Assembly: GCF_019393635.1 (NCBI RefSeq)
Contig: NC_057863.1
Span: forward strand, 64,501 to 128,500
Origin: Dromiciops gliroides
Lineage: Eukaryota; Chordata; Mammalia; Microbiotheria; Microbiotheriidae
Direction: 5' to 3'
DNA: 64,000 nucleotides
Shown here: in pieces, positions 32,613-61,211 of the stretch
Position numbering within the stretch: the first letter of the stretch is position 1
Layout: each line of letters opens with the position of its first letter
Notes under the pieces: generated by a model
The model's database searches: none
What the model was told of the DNA's origin: nothing
What the model saw: only the letters and a program-made list of their open reading frames with translations
Translations under genes and position numbers: made by a program

Positions 32613-33460
32613 ATGGAAATTGATTTTGATTTGGGGACCCTACCTTTAGGCTGAGATTAGAAAGCCTTAGGCCCTCAGGGTCTCTCCCCCTCCTCCTCAG
32701 CTTTAGCTGAGTGAAAAAGCCCCGTGGGCTATACAAGACCCCAGGTCAGACAGCTGGGGGAAAAAAGAAAGCCCCCAGCTCCCTCCGACCTGAGCGGAGC
32801 TATCTGAAAGATAGCCTGTGCTGAGGCACGTGAAGTGGGAGTGCACCCCTCCAGCCCCAGCCCTGGCTGGCGGATTAGCTTGGTCTGTGGGTGTGAAGGA
32901 AGCCCCGAGATTTGAGTGGAGAGAAGAAAAGGTATATATAGACCTGGGAGTTAGACTAGAGGGGAGACGGACTAAAGGAGCGAGGAGGGACTGACTAGAG
33001 GACTGACTAGAAAGACTAGAGGGGAGCGCAGACAAGGACAGAGGAGAGTTCGGCTCGGTTCGGAAAAGGAGAGACGGGGCTGACAAGGTTACAGGCCTTA
33101 ATACAAACCAGGGAAAGTGTAACGTGCCCTGAGGCCGGAGGTGGCTAAGGCCCTTATTGTATTCAAGAAGTACACAGTGGAAAGAGACCACAGGAAAGCA
33201 GTCAGGTTGTACTTTATTTCCCTGTATTCCTAAATTGAAATAGTATCTCATGAATGGACTCTGCTTTGATTATTTAGTTAAGAGCATTTTTAATCTTTAG
33301 TTTATCAATTTGGGAGTGGGGCAGTGTGGTGGAACTTTACAACGGCCCACATTAAATTAACGAAGTCAGATAGCCAAATAGTCAAAAGTCCCCAGATTAG
33401 TCCTCCAGTCAGCTTCAGCCCCCAAATTAACCCTAGTCATCAGAAATATCTAACACAATG
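32613..33460 (+). mobile_element. LTR-like element, copy 2
   Basis: Same order of landmarks as 27,751-28,985, without the SINE. TATA-like GGTATATATAGACC lies near 32,930. AATAAA, found in copy 1, is not obvious at the matching place. It lies just 3' of the KRAB-ZNF finger exon. The ends are uncertain. Confidence 0.6.
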
Positions 33461-33906
33461 TAAAGTGTATTTTACTAAGGGATTTAGCACCTTATTTAAC
33501 AGTTTCTTTTAAGTTTGGATTCTCAGATAGACTTCAGATTTCTTACCAAAATTCTTCCTAAAATAATTACATTGTTGAGATTGTTCTCCATTATTCTGTG
33601 ATAAGGAACAAAGGATGACCTGTAGTTGCGGACCTTGCTGTATCCATTATAATCATATTCCCAATATGAATTCTCTGTTATTAATTCAGTTCTAGACTAG
33701 AACAAAATCTCTTCTCATAACCACATTTCTATCTGTTATGAATTCTCTAAGATGTAACAACTTGGGTTCTCCATATTGATTATATTAATAACGTTTATCT
33801 CTCCCATATGAGTTTGCTAATAATGTAAAAAAATTACTCTGTTATGCATTCTCTTGTGTTGTCTAAGGTCTGGTCTCTGACTGAAGGACTTCTCACAGTT
33901 AGAATA
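33461..33906 (-). other. 3' UTR candidate of the KRAB-ZNF gene, with vestigial fingers
   Basis: Directly after the stop at 33,907-33,909, still in frame, comes a finger relic (CEKSFSQRPDLRQHKRMH, about 33,846-33,894). A weaker one lies near 33,740. This indicates that the protein once carried more fingers at its C-terminus. Confidence 0.6.
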
Positions 33907-51084
<17,178 letters not shown>

Positions 51085-51379
51085 CTGGAAGGGCAGAGTG
51101 CTTGGAAGGCAGATCTAGGGAGGAAAGGGGGGGCCATCAGAGAGAAAAGCACGGCCTGAGCCCCCCAGCCCTAGCCCGCCCCTGCCCACTCATTCACTGG
51201 CACCCCAGGGCTGGCTTCAGAGTCAGGGAGCCCCAGTGTTGTGTCTGCCCTGTAAAACACGATGGTTCTGTCACCCTGAGCCCGTCCTATAATCTCTGGG
51301 GACCCACTCCTCTGCCCTGGCAGAGGGGGCTGTGGGAGAATCCACACCTCACAGTCTCTGATCCAGGGGAGCTGGGATA

Positions 51380-51640
51380 GGAGAGGAGGAGGAGGAAAAC
51401 GAAGAGGAAGGACGGGAGGCGGGGGAGTGATGGGGAGGGGGCATGAGGAAGGAAACAGGGCAGGAAGGGGAGGCAATGGGGAGACAGGAAGAAGAGGATG
51501 GCGGAGGGTGAAGAACATGGGGAGGGCGCAGGGGGGATGAAAAGGCAGAAGATGCAGAGGAAAAAGAGATGAAGAGGAGGAGGGCAGCCTTGGTGGGGGG
51601 AGAGGGGGTGTAGGGAAAGGGGTTCAGGAGTGGGGGGGGT
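51380..51640. repeat. G/A-rich (polypurine) low-complexity tract
   Basis: Long runs of GGAGGAGGAAGG-type sequence on the plus strand. The proline-rich open frames on the minus strand are composition effects. Confidence 0.7.
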
Positions 51641-52460
51641 CTTTGGTCCCCGCCCCCACTATCTCGGGGCACCTCAGGGAGGGGAAGGGGCACAACGAGT
51701 GACCGTTAGGAGCCAGCCCCTTAAGGCTGCTCCCGCGCTGACCCCGCCCTGGAGGCCTCCAGGAGAGCAGGATGATGCCCCAAGAGCAGAAACCGATGAC
51801 GTCAGGGGTCCCTCCGCGTTCCCATGGCAACACGCCCAGAAGGCGCGCCAACCTCTCTGGGAATTGTAGTTGGTGGCCCCTGAAGAAAGCGGAAATGCTC
51901 TCGAGGATGCCGAGACCTGGCAGGTGGGAGGGCGACCCTCCAGGACAGCTCAGGGGCCCTGGCCATGGCCACAGGAAGAGTAGGCACGGCTGCCCAGCGT
52001 GGGGCCCCGCAGGGACCCTAAGGGCAGGAAGAACTAGAAATGTGGGCCCCACCAAGGGCCGTGAAGAGGCACGCGTGGGTGTGAATAGGGGGCAGCCAAC
52101 GCGGAATTCAGCTGCACAACAGGAGTCCCGTGGGCCGGCCCCGGGGAGAGGGGGAAGAATGGCGAGCAGGGATCTCAGCCGAGGGGAGCGAGGAGCAAGG
52201 CTGTGAGCCCTCCGAGGCCCACTGGACTGAGCTGCCCCGGGGGTGGGGGGACTCTTGGGAGTCAGCCGAGTCTGCTCGGCCAAAGGTCTCTCCAGCTACA
52301 AAGGAGTGACATCCGCCAGCATGGCAGAGGATGCCAAGACAAGGCACAGCGGGCAGGGAGGTCACCGGGATGCCGGTGGGCACCACCAGCACCAAGACCC
52401 TGAACCCGAGAGTCTCGGGAAGATCAGGGCTTCCAGCACAGCGCCGGCGCCCGTCACCCT
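51640..52460. promoter_or_regulatory. CpG-rich region, candidate promoter of the KRAB-ZNF gene
   Basis: GC- and CpG-dense sequence 0.6-1.4 kb upstream of the start exon. It contains a perfect CRE TGACGTCA (51,797-51,804), an RFX X-box GTTCCCATGGCAAC (51,818-51,831) and a ZNF143/SBS core ACTACAATTCCC on the minus strand (51,859-51,870). No TATA box is seen. The noncoding first exon and its donor were not resolved. Confidence 0.65.
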
Positions 52461-52596
52461 GACAACCAGCCCTGTGCAGGTGCTGCTGAAGCCTGAAGAA
52501 AGTTCCCTGGCACTGACCTATGGATCAATCTCCAAACCTGGCATCACTGAATCAGGGGAAATTAAGAAGGCCTCATGTTTGGTCACCGGACCCTAA
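52321..52596 (+). other. Open frame on the divergent side of the CpG region, coding doubtful
   Basis: A 91-codon frame starting MAEDAKTRHSGQGG, rich in Gly, His, Pro and Ser, with no domain I recognise. Its place downstream of the CpG-rich promoter, pointing away from the KRAB-ZNF gene, suggests a divergent transcript (noncoding RNA or a new short ORF). Confidence 0.2.
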
Positions 52597-52737
52597 GGAC
52601 CATGGGACGTTTCCATCTGACTTGCATGGCAAAGTTCCCATTTTTATTGTCTCCTCCCTTAGAATGTAAGATCCTTTGACCTTGAACTTCCTTTTCTTTT
52701 TGTTTCTCCATCACTTAGCACAGTTCTTGGCCCACTG

Positions 52738-52992
52738 ATGTTGTTCAGTCATTTCTGTCATGCAAGACTTTGTGTGACCCTATGTGGGCTTTTCTTGGCA
52801 AAAATCCTGGAGTGGTTTGCCATTTCCTTCTCCAGCTCATTTTACAGATGGGGAAAATGAAGTAAACAGGATGAAGTGCCTTGCCCAGGATCACACAGCT
52901 GGTAAGTGCTGAGGCCAGATTTGACCTCAGGAAGATGAGCCTTCCTGACTCCAGGCCCAGCACTTTATCCATTGTGCCACCTAGCTGCCCTC
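52738..52992 (-). mobile_element. Longer tRNA-type SINE, antisense, nearly full length
   Basis: TTGTTCAGTCATTTCTGTC, CATTTCCTTCTCCAGC, GATCACACAGCTGG and CATTGTGCCACCTAGCTGCC. Same family as 39,563-39,815. Confidence 0.85.
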
Positions 52993-54071
52993 TTCACCCG
53001 TAGTAAGATCTTATTACAACAAGGAGAAAAGGTGGAGAAGATGGAAGCCCATTATCCAGACTCTACTAAGCACTGGGATTGATGGTCCAACAAATTAAAC
53101 CATGAGTACATCTGTCTTGAACAGACTGCAAATAGACAAAGACCTAGGCTCAAAACTGATGTAGGAAAAGATCATTTTGGGATGCTTTCAATCATCCCAA
53201 GCTATTCCATGAACAAAGAGCCTGTTTGTAACATTGGTATTCTTTAGATGGTGATATGTAGCTCTTGTGTTACTGCATTGACATTTGGAATTCATTGTAT
53301 GGGTTTTTACTATCATTGAGATTGTCCTTTTAAAACTGTGTTTTCACTGCTGTATTAAAATGTTCTGATTTTTCACAAAGGGAAAAGCTGCAGTCAGTGA
53401 ATACTATAAAGAATAGGTTGGTGATTTATACATAGCTTATAAAAAAGGATTCATGGACAGCTTACATTGATTCCTGAGGTAATGATTAATACATTGATGA
53501 AAATAATATAGTACTGAGTAATATTCTTAGTCATTTAATTTGTAATTTACTTTCTGTATGCTTGTCATTATGATTATATACTTGTAGTATTATTGGGAAT
53601 TATTGTATATTATAACTATATTATAATTATTGTATATTATATAATATACAACTATAATATATAACTATATAATAATTGTTGTATATTATAACTATATCCT
53701 GAGTCAAAAAGCAAATTCACATTCTTTGCTATCATTATCCTCAATAGTTAACTCAGTATGAGTCTTTGATTATGGGAACTTACCATTTGAGACCTTCATT
53801 GATTTTATTCTGAGTCTACCACATATGATCATCATAGGAATGCTACATCACTCCTGAGCCAGTAAACCTGGTGCCAGCAACCCTGAGCACCTGCATGAAT
53901 AACAGGTGGTGAACTGCCCTGGGAAAGGCTGGGAGATTTGGGCAAGGGCCGAGGTAGGATTTTCCTAGTTTAATTTCCCCAATCCCACCTAGCTAGTTTC
54001 AAGCCTGGCACACTGCTTTTGGCTGTCTGCAGAGCTTTTTGCCTGAAGTTGTCACGAAGTTTGGGAAAGAT
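52993..54071. other. AT-rich intergenic sequence, nothing recognised
   Basis: Contains an imperfect TATTATAACTATA palindromic stretch (about 53,605-53,700). No coding signal. Confidence 0.55.
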
Positions 54072-54383
54072 CTACCTCCCTTACTCACTATTCTTTTGTG
54101 TTAACTTCCTATAATCATTTCAGATCTGCCATATGATGAACACAATATTGCATTTGGCCTTGACATCTGTTACCAGCTTTGTTAGATTCTTTAATTTCTC
54201 ATAATGGCATGGTGATAATTAGACACATGATGCAAAGAGTGAGGAAACCAGGATATGAATTCTTTTCTCAGTTAATATCAACTGTCTCGGTCCAGTATTA
54301 AAGAAGGGTATATCAGCATGACTAGTGGACTTTTGCAAATGCCTTAAAGAGATATCCACTTGTGTTAGAAGTTACTATAACTG

Positions 54384-54531
54384 GGGGCAGCTAGGTGGTG
54401 CAATGGATAGAGCATCGGCCCTGGAGTCAGGAGTACCTGAGTTCAAATCCGGCCTCAGACATAACACTTACTAGCTGTGTGACCCTGGGCAAGTCACTTA
54501 GCCCCAATTGCCTCACTAAAAAAAAAAAAAA
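54384..54531 (+). mobile_element. SINE, copy B only
   Basis: Flanked by AAGTTACTATAACTG and AAGTTACTATAACCG. The empty site in copy A is near 6,948. Confidence 0.94.
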
Positions 54532-54623
54532 GAAGTTACTATAACCGAAGTTAATCTGACAACTTTTATATGATTATGAATTTTTACTAGAGTATATTTT
54601 ATAATCCAATGTTCTTCCCCTTC

Positions 54624-54768
54624 CCCCCCTTTTTTTCAGGGCAATTAGGGTTAAGTGCTTGCCCAGGGTCACACAGCTAGTAAGTGTCAAGTGTGAGGCC
54701 AGATTTGAACTCAGGTCCTCCTGAATCCAGGGCAAGTGCTTTATCCACAATGCCACCTAGCTGCCCCC
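54624..54768 (-). mobile_element. SINE, antisense, copy B only
   Basis: Flanked by CTAGAGTATATTTTATAA and CTAGAGTACATTTCATAA. Absent from copy A near 7,000. Confidence 0.92.
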
Positions 54769-55017
54769 TAGAGTACATTTCATAAATAGGAGTCTAAAAT
54801 TCCTTAGTGGGAACTTTATCCTCCACACAAGGGACTGAAATAATGTTAAGTATAAAAATTTGGGCTCTAATTTTTTTAAATTTTCATTTCATATGTAACA
54901 ACTGGACAATACATAATTGTAAAATCTCTACAAGATTCTGAATTTCTTGATACGTATGTTTTTGAGAACGCTCAAATATGATGTGGTTATAGGCAAAGTT
55001 ATTTAAAGTTGTGTTAA

Positions 55018-55423
55018 ATTGTGTGATGAACAATAGCGATAGACTTGGCTCTTCTCAGGAGTGCAATGATCCAAAACAGTTTCAAAGAACTCATGATAGA
55101 AAATGTTCTCAACATCCAGAAAAAAGTACTGTGAATTATGAAGGCAGATTGAATGATACTGTTTCTACTTTGAACTGTTTTTTTCCTTTCTTTTTTTGAG
55201 ATTTTCCCCTTGTGCTGATTCTTCTTTCACAAGATGACTACTGTAGAAATATGTTTAATATAATTGTACATATACAACCTATGTCAGACTGCTTTCCATC
55301 TTAGGGAGGAGGGAGGGAAGAGTGGGAAAAAAATTTTTGGAACTAAAAATCCTGTGAAAACAAATATTCAAAACTGTCCTTATATATAACTGGAAAATGA
55401 TGAAATACTTTAAAAAAAATGTG
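55018..55423 (+). mobile_element. Short 5'-truncated L1, copy B only
   Basis: L1 3' UTR with poly(A), flanked by GTGTTAA repeats. Copy A at 7,385 has the single site GTTGTGTTAAGATC. Confidence 0.88.
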
Positions 55424-55667
55424 TGTTAAGATCAATTTTGTAGATTTTCCAGCTGAGGAAGAATATGTGAAGAACCTGACAAAGACATCTCAGAGACAAC
55501 ACACAGAATACAAAGCTGCATCAAAATGACATTCCATGAATCATCTGAAGATGAAACTTCCAGAGACTTAAATGGATATTTTCTTTTTTGTTTCCCTTTT
55601 TTCCTGTTAAATACACTATAAAGGGAACTAGCTTTTAGTTTTGTCAATGTGTCACATTCTCCTTCAC

Positions 55668-55818
55668 ATTTTTTTTTTTTAGTGAGGCAATTGGGGTTAA
55701 GTGACTTGCCCACAGTCACACAGCTAATAAACGTTAAGTGTCTGAGGCCGGATTTGAACTCAGGTACTACTGACTCCAAGGCCAGTGCTCTATCCACTGC
55801 ACCATCTAGCTGCCCCCC
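55668..55818 (-). mobile_element. SINE, antisense, copy B only
   Basis: Flanked by CCTTCACATT on both sides. The empty site in copy A is near 7,640. Confidence 0.94.
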
Positions 55819-55895
55819 TTCACATTGTTAATCATCATAAGCCCCATAGTTAAGAATCCTTTTTAAAGTATTTGTAATATTAGCACACTGGGGAT

Positions 55896-56607
55896 TGTGA
55901 GAAAATAATAATAATTTGGGGGGCAGGACAATGACGGTTAAGTGACTTGCCCAGGGTCACACATCTAGTAAGTGTGAAGAGTCTGAGGCCAGATTTGAAC
56001 TCAGGTCATCCTGAATCCAGGTCCAGTGCTTTATCCACTGCACTACCTAGCTGCAACTAAGAAAATAATTACTAAAAATTTCTCACAGCCAGCCCAGAGA
56101 AAAAAGAAATCAGACTAACTCAGTAAAGCAGAAACAATAGAAACCACACCTTCCTGAAAGCCTTTTTCCTCAGAGAGTCTGTCTTTCACTAGACCCTGAG
56201 GTCAGCAAGGTACAGCTCATTTTAATATAGCCCAACCTCAGGTCATGTCAACCAATGGACTGGAAGGAAGCTAGCCAATTAGCTTTGAGCAGTGTGTAAG
56301 AGCTGCCCCTAGGGAAGAAGGAACAGAGGAGGACCACAGTAGGCATGCCTTCCCTCACTCTTGGGCTTGAGACCCGAGTGAGCTACACTTTCTCTTTTCT
56401 CTCTCTCTAGGTAATAGAAAACTAATGAACTCTACTTGGAGCCATATGTTCTCTCTCTCAGACAGTGTGGTACTGGGGCTTTTGTGACTTGTGTTAAATG
56501 CAGTCGATGATCTCCTAACATTTTAAAAGTAGCAAAATCTTAGAAACCTCAGCCAGATCCCCAATAACTTAAAACAGAGACAGGCTGGTCCCAATATTTC
56601 AAACACA
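55896..56607 (+). mobile_element. Solo LTR shared by both duplicates (copy B)
   Basis: Starts TGTGAGAAAATAATAATAA and ends TTTCAAACACA. Same insertion as 7,722-8,260. It holds a later SINE. Confidence 0.82.
55916..56056 (-). mobile_element. SINE in the LTR, antisense, copy B only
   Basis: Flanked by GAAAATAAT-type repeats. Confidence 0.88.
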
Positions 56608-56703
56608 GTAGTTCTGTAATCCATTTCAAGGGCTTTCCTCAATCATATCAGTTATAAGATTCCTATTTCCTATGAATTCTCTGAGGAGAAACATGGGCTG
56701 ACT

Positions 56704-58322
56704 TTATATTGAAGGCTTTACCAGATTACATTCAAAAGGTTTCACTCCAGTGTGGATTCTCCAATGATAGGCAAGATTGGACCTCCATCTGAATGTCTTT
56801 CTACACTGATTACATTCATAAGTTTTCTCTCCAGTGTGGATTCTCTGATGTTCAGCAAGATTGGACCTCCATCTGAATGTCTTTCCACATTGATTGCATT
56901 CAAAAGGTTTCTCTCTGGTGTGAATTCTTTGATGGTTAACAAGAGTGGACCTCCCTGTGAAAGTCTTTCCACATTGATTACATTCATAAGTTTTCTCTCT
57001 AGTGTGGCTTCTCTGATGTTCAGCAAGATCGGACCTCTCTGTGAAAGTCTTTCCACATTGATTACATTCATAACTTTTCTCTCCAGTGTGGATTTTCTGA
57101 TGTTCAGCAAGATGGGACCTCTGTCTGAAAGTCTTTCCGCATTGATTACATTCAAATGGTTTCTCTCCAGTGTGGATTCTCTGATGGAGAACAAGATAGG
57201 ACCTACGTCTGAAAGCCTTTCCACAACGATTACATTCGTAAGGTTTCTCCTGAGTGTGGATTCTCTGATGTACTGTGAGATTGCATCTGATTTTGAATGT
57301 CTTTCCACACTGATTACATTCATGAAGTTTCTCCACAGTGTGGATTCTCTTATGTTCAGTGAACTTGTGTCTGATTCTAAATGTCATTCCACACTGATAA
57401 CATTCATAAGTTTTCTCTTCAGTGTGGATTCTCCGATGTTCAGCAAGATGGGACCTCTGTCTAAAAGTCTTTCCACATTGATTACATTCAAATGGTTTTT
57501 CTCCAGTATGAATTCTCTGATGGTTAACAAGACGGTACCTCCATGTGAAACTCTTTCCACACTGATTACATTCATGAGGTTTCTCTCCAGTGTGGATTCT
57601 CTGATGGTGAATAAGATTGGAGCCCCATTTGAAACTTTTTCCACACTGACTACATTCATGAGGTTTCTCATCACTGTGGATTCTCTGATGATTAACAAGA
57701 TGGGACCTCCATGTGAAAGTCTTTCCACACTGATTACATTCATGAGGTTTCTCCCCAGTGTGGATTCTCTGATGTTTAGTAAACTGGTGTCTGATTCCAA
57801 ATGTCATTCCACACTGATTACATTCATACGTTTTCTCTCCAGTGTGAATTCTCTGATGTTCAGCAAGATGGGACCTCTGTCTGAAAGTCTTTCCACATTG
57901 GTTACATTCAAAAGGTTTTTCTCCAGTGTGGATTCTCTGATGGTTAACAAGATGGGACCTCCACGTGAAACTCTTTCCACACTGAATACATTCATGAGGT
58001 TTCTCTCCAGTGTGGATTCTCTGGTGGTGAACAAGATTGGACCTCTGTGTGAAAGCCTTTCCACATTGAATACATTCATGAGGTTTCTCTCCAGTGTGGA
58101 TTCTCTGATGGTGAACAAGATAGGACCTCTGTGTGAAAGTCTTTCCACACTGATGACATTCATAAGGTTTCTCTCCAGTGTGGATTCTCTGATGTGTTAC
58201 AGCACAGGTTTCTCTCCTAGCAAAGTCAGAAGGATCATTATTCATGCATCTTTGCTGAGGAGTTTCTTCCACAGAAAGGCTTACCTTGACAGGAGTCTCT
58301 TCTATTGCAAGTCTGATCTCTC
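56704..58322 (-). CDS. C2H2 zinc-finger exon, 17 fingers (copy B paralogue of 8,316-8,699)
   Basis: The acceptor TTTTAG ends at 58,323. The exon opens in phase 1 with GEIRLAIEETPVKVS, a usual start of marsupial KRAB-ZNF finger exons. A short linker leads to a half finger (VTHQRIH) and then 17 complete C2H2 units joined by TGEKP or variants. Fingers 3-5 and 8-10 show the same order of helices (RSHLVNH or RYRLVNH, RSHLAEH, RHQFTKH or RHKFTEH), a five-finger repeat. The last finger is lost: compared with copy A, 4 bases are missing in its CQCGK region, so the frame ends NLVKPSI. No KRAB exon lies between here and the end of the window. Any would be beyond 64,000. It may still encode a DNA-binding repressor if the upstream exons exist. 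Confidence 0.88.
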
Positions 58323-58457
58323 CTAAAAGAAACAAGCATACATACAGTTGCATATACACACATATATAATTATATCCCCATCCCTCTACTGTCAGAACAT
58401 AAAGTGATTTACATTGTTTCCCTCAGGCAAAGAGAAAAGTATTCAAACTTCTGGGAC

Positions 58458-58599
58458 TTTTTTTTCTTTTTTTGCAGGGCAATGAGGGCTAAGTGCCCAG
58501 GGTCACACAGTTAGTGTGAAGTGTCTGAGGCCAGATTTGAACTCAAGTCCTCCTGAATCGAGGGCCAGTGATTTATCCACTGTGCCACCTAGCTGCCCC
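58458..58599 (-). mobile_element. SINE, antisense, copy B only
   Basis: Flanked by TTCAAACTT on both sides. Confidence 0.9.
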
Positions 58600-58675
58600 A
58601 GTCTTCAAACTTAAATGGGTAGAATCAAGTATTTGAAAATGTCATTAACTCACATAAAGATAGTTTTCAGCATTC

Positions 58676-58828
58676 TTTTTTTTTTTTTTTTGGTGAGGCA
58701 ATTGGGGTCAAGTGACTTGCCCAGGGTCACACAGCTAGTTAAGTGTTAAGTGTCTGAAGTCGGATTTGAACTCAGGTCGTCCTGAATCCAGGGCCGATGC
58801 TCTATCCACTGTGCCACCTAGCTGCCCC
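58676..58828 (-). mobile_element. SINE in L1, antisense
   Basis: Flanked by CAGCATTC on both sides. Confidence 0.9.
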
Positions 58829-58912
58829 GCAGCATTCATTTTTATAAGATTTTGAGTTCCAAATTTTTCTCCCTCCCTCTCTTTCCCTCTCCCTTAAAGA
58901 GCAAGCAATCTG

Positions 58913-59056
58913 GGCGGCAGCTATGTGGCACAGTGGATAAGCACTAGCCCTGGATTCAGGAGTAACTAAGTTTAAATCCAGCCTCAGACACTTGACCCTG
59001 GGCAAGTCACTTAACCCTCATTTCCTCCCCCTCCCCCCCCCCCCCCGAAAAAAAAG
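58913..59056 (+). mobile_element. SINE in L1 with C-run before the tail
   Basis: Flanked by AGAGCAAGCAATCTGG and AGAGCATGCAATCTAG. About 14 C precede the A tail. Confidence 0.9.
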
Positions 59057-59395
59057 AGCATGCAATCTAGTATAGGCTATACATGTACAATCCTGTGAAA
59101 CAAAGTTCCACATTAGTCATGTTGTGAAAGAAGAATCAGACCAAAAGGGAAAAACTACAAGAAAGAAAAATAAAACAAAAAATGTCAATAGTATGTTTTT
59201 ATCTGCATTCAGATTTCATACTTTTTTCTCTGGATCTGGATAGCATCTTCCATCATAAGTCTTTTGAAATTGTCTTTGATCATTGTATTACTAAGAGAGG
59301 ATGATTTTATTTACAAAGAGCTTGATATAATTTTTTTTTAAAAGAAGAGCTTCATACACAATCACATTGGGTCCTCACAAGAAACCTGTAACACA

Positions 59396-60014
59396 GGCAG
59401 GAGTGGCATTCTCATTATACTCACAACTTAGGCCACTGAATTCAAAATGATTCAGTCTTTACCCAGATACAAGCAGCTGAGACTAGAACTCAAACCTTAT
59501 GAATGCTCATGCTCTGTCCATAGTACTAGACAAATTCTCTCCACTTTGAATCTTGCCGCTTCACTCTCACTATCTGAACTTTCAATCTTCATAAACATTA
59601 CACTATTTGGTACACATATAATAAACAATCCAATTATTTCATGATCTAACTTATCTATAAGCATAATGTAATTTCCCTGGTGATCAACTTCAATCTTATT
59701 TTTTCTACCGCAGTAACTGAAACCACATGATGAATGCTAACACTGTTTTTTGTATTTACCTGAGGCAAGAAAGATATTGTTCTGGCTCATTACTTTTTTG
59801 GGGTTAGCCATTATTTATTTTATTAACAATTTATCTTTAAATCTCCTTGCTCACTAAAAAAAGAAAGTGAATTCCTTGTTATTAACAAAACTCTTTGAAA
59901 TATATGTCTCATATATGAATTTGAATCCATCATCCTTTTCTAAGGAAGTAGACAGGATGCTTCATTATTAGTCCTCCTGCATCCCTTCTTCTCCATTAAT
60001 AGTTCACAAAGCTC
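59396..60014. other. Duplicated intron-like sequence, no gene
   Basis: Aligns with 8,822-9,775 of copy A, without that copy's two SINEs. Confidence 0.6.
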
Positions 60015-60560
60015 TTGGAAGTTCTACACAGGGACCCAAGGGGCTGCACCAAAATTTTGTTGCAAAGATATTTTCCCTCTGGGACAACACACATGCATAG
60101 AATAACCATAACAGGATTCTTTCTGCAATGATTCCAAACCATCATGATCAGACATATAATGCTTTTGGTGATCATGCAATGACTACATCAAACTCTGACT
60201 GCTTCAATGGTTATCCATGTGCAAACTGTCACAGACATGCCCAGACTCTCATTGGCTGTCTGTCAATACACCTCAGTAGTTCTCTCATTCCGGGGGTACC
60301 TTGTACTTGCATCTCATCAAAGCTGTTACCACAGATTCAGATACTACATAAGTCTGCATACTTGCCCCAGGGATCACAAACTGAAAACCATGATTGCTAG
60401 GCATGCACAGTAGAGAAGCCATAATGAAACCATCGAGGACCCCCCACAACCTTTCTACAAAAACAGACCTTAAATTGCCACTCATTGCAATGCTGAGGCA
60501 TTTTCTGATTTGACCCAATCTTCCACTTATGTTACTGTTTTCCCAGTGGTAGAAAACACA
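60015..60560. other. Unassigned block conserved between the duplicates (copy B)
   Basis: Aligns with 9,780-10,320. Open frames are not kept between the copies. Confidence 0.4.
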
Positions 60561-60846
60561 AACTGAGCCTGAAGAAATTTTATCCTTACAAAGAGGGTTC
60601 TAAAGATAAGTAATATATGCAACTGACCTTCCAATCCATTTATCATTTAATATTCTACTTTTCATGAACCAATAGAAAAAGAAATCTTTTGTTATATAGC
60701 AACCAGCAATTCATTTTATTGACTGGATAAGAAGCTAAAAACAAAAAATACATTTCCATCCCTCAGCAAGAGAGCTTGGCCAACTCTCCTACTTTACACC
60801 CCGTGTGTGAGAACCTTTTTCAGTATTCTATTTAAAATATACCTAA

Positions 60847-60994
60847 TGGGGGCAGCTAGGTGGTGCAGTGGATAAAGCACCGGCCCTGGAATCAGGAGTA
60901 CCTGAGTTCAAATCTGGCCTCAAACACTTACTAGCTGTGTGACCCTGGGCAAGTCACTTAACCCCAATTGCCTCACTAAATTAAAAAAAATAAA
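60847..60994 (+). mobile_element. SINE, copy B only
   Basis: Flanked by AAAATATACCTAATGG and AAAATATACCTAGTGG. Empty site at 10,608 in copy A. Confidence 0.95.
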
Positions 60995-61016
60995 ATAAAA
61001 TAAAATATACCTAGTG

Positions 61017-61205
61017 GTCCAGTGCATAGAATGCTAGACCTCGAGTCAGAAAGATTCCAGTTGCAGCCTCACTTCAGAAACTTGCTAGTTCTGTGACCCT
61101 GGTCAGAGAACTCTCTTTGCCCCAGTACATTCATCTGTAAAATGGGCATAATAATAGCATTTATATCTTGCATGGCACATAGTAGGTGCTATGGGAATGC
61201 AGTCT
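61017..61205 (+). repeat. MIR-like SINE, unbroken (pre-insertion state of the OSBPL9 site)
   Basis: Contains GAGTCAGAAAGATTCCAGTT where copy A carries the retrocopy. Confidence 0.8.
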
Positions 61206-61211
61206 ACTTGC

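Larger units (their letters stand above)
58640..59335 (-). mobile_element. L1 3' end, antisense, copy B only, with two SINEs
   Basis: 3' UTR and ORF2-end wording on the minus strand. Copy A passes from 8,818 to 8,822 without it. Confidence 0.8.

Noticed and set aside
51624-52283. 219-codon proline/serine-rich frame on the minus strand in the CpG region
   Set aside because: GC-rich composition gives long frames by chance. There is no domain, and the splice pattern of the KRAB-ZNF gene places a noncoding exon or promoter here.
56752-58326. Open frame of 524 codons on the plus strand opposite the copy B finger exon
   Set aside because: It is the shadow of the finger repeats. The codon pattern of TGEKP linkers and C2H2 units leaves the opposite strand open. 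No splice or family evidence supports it.
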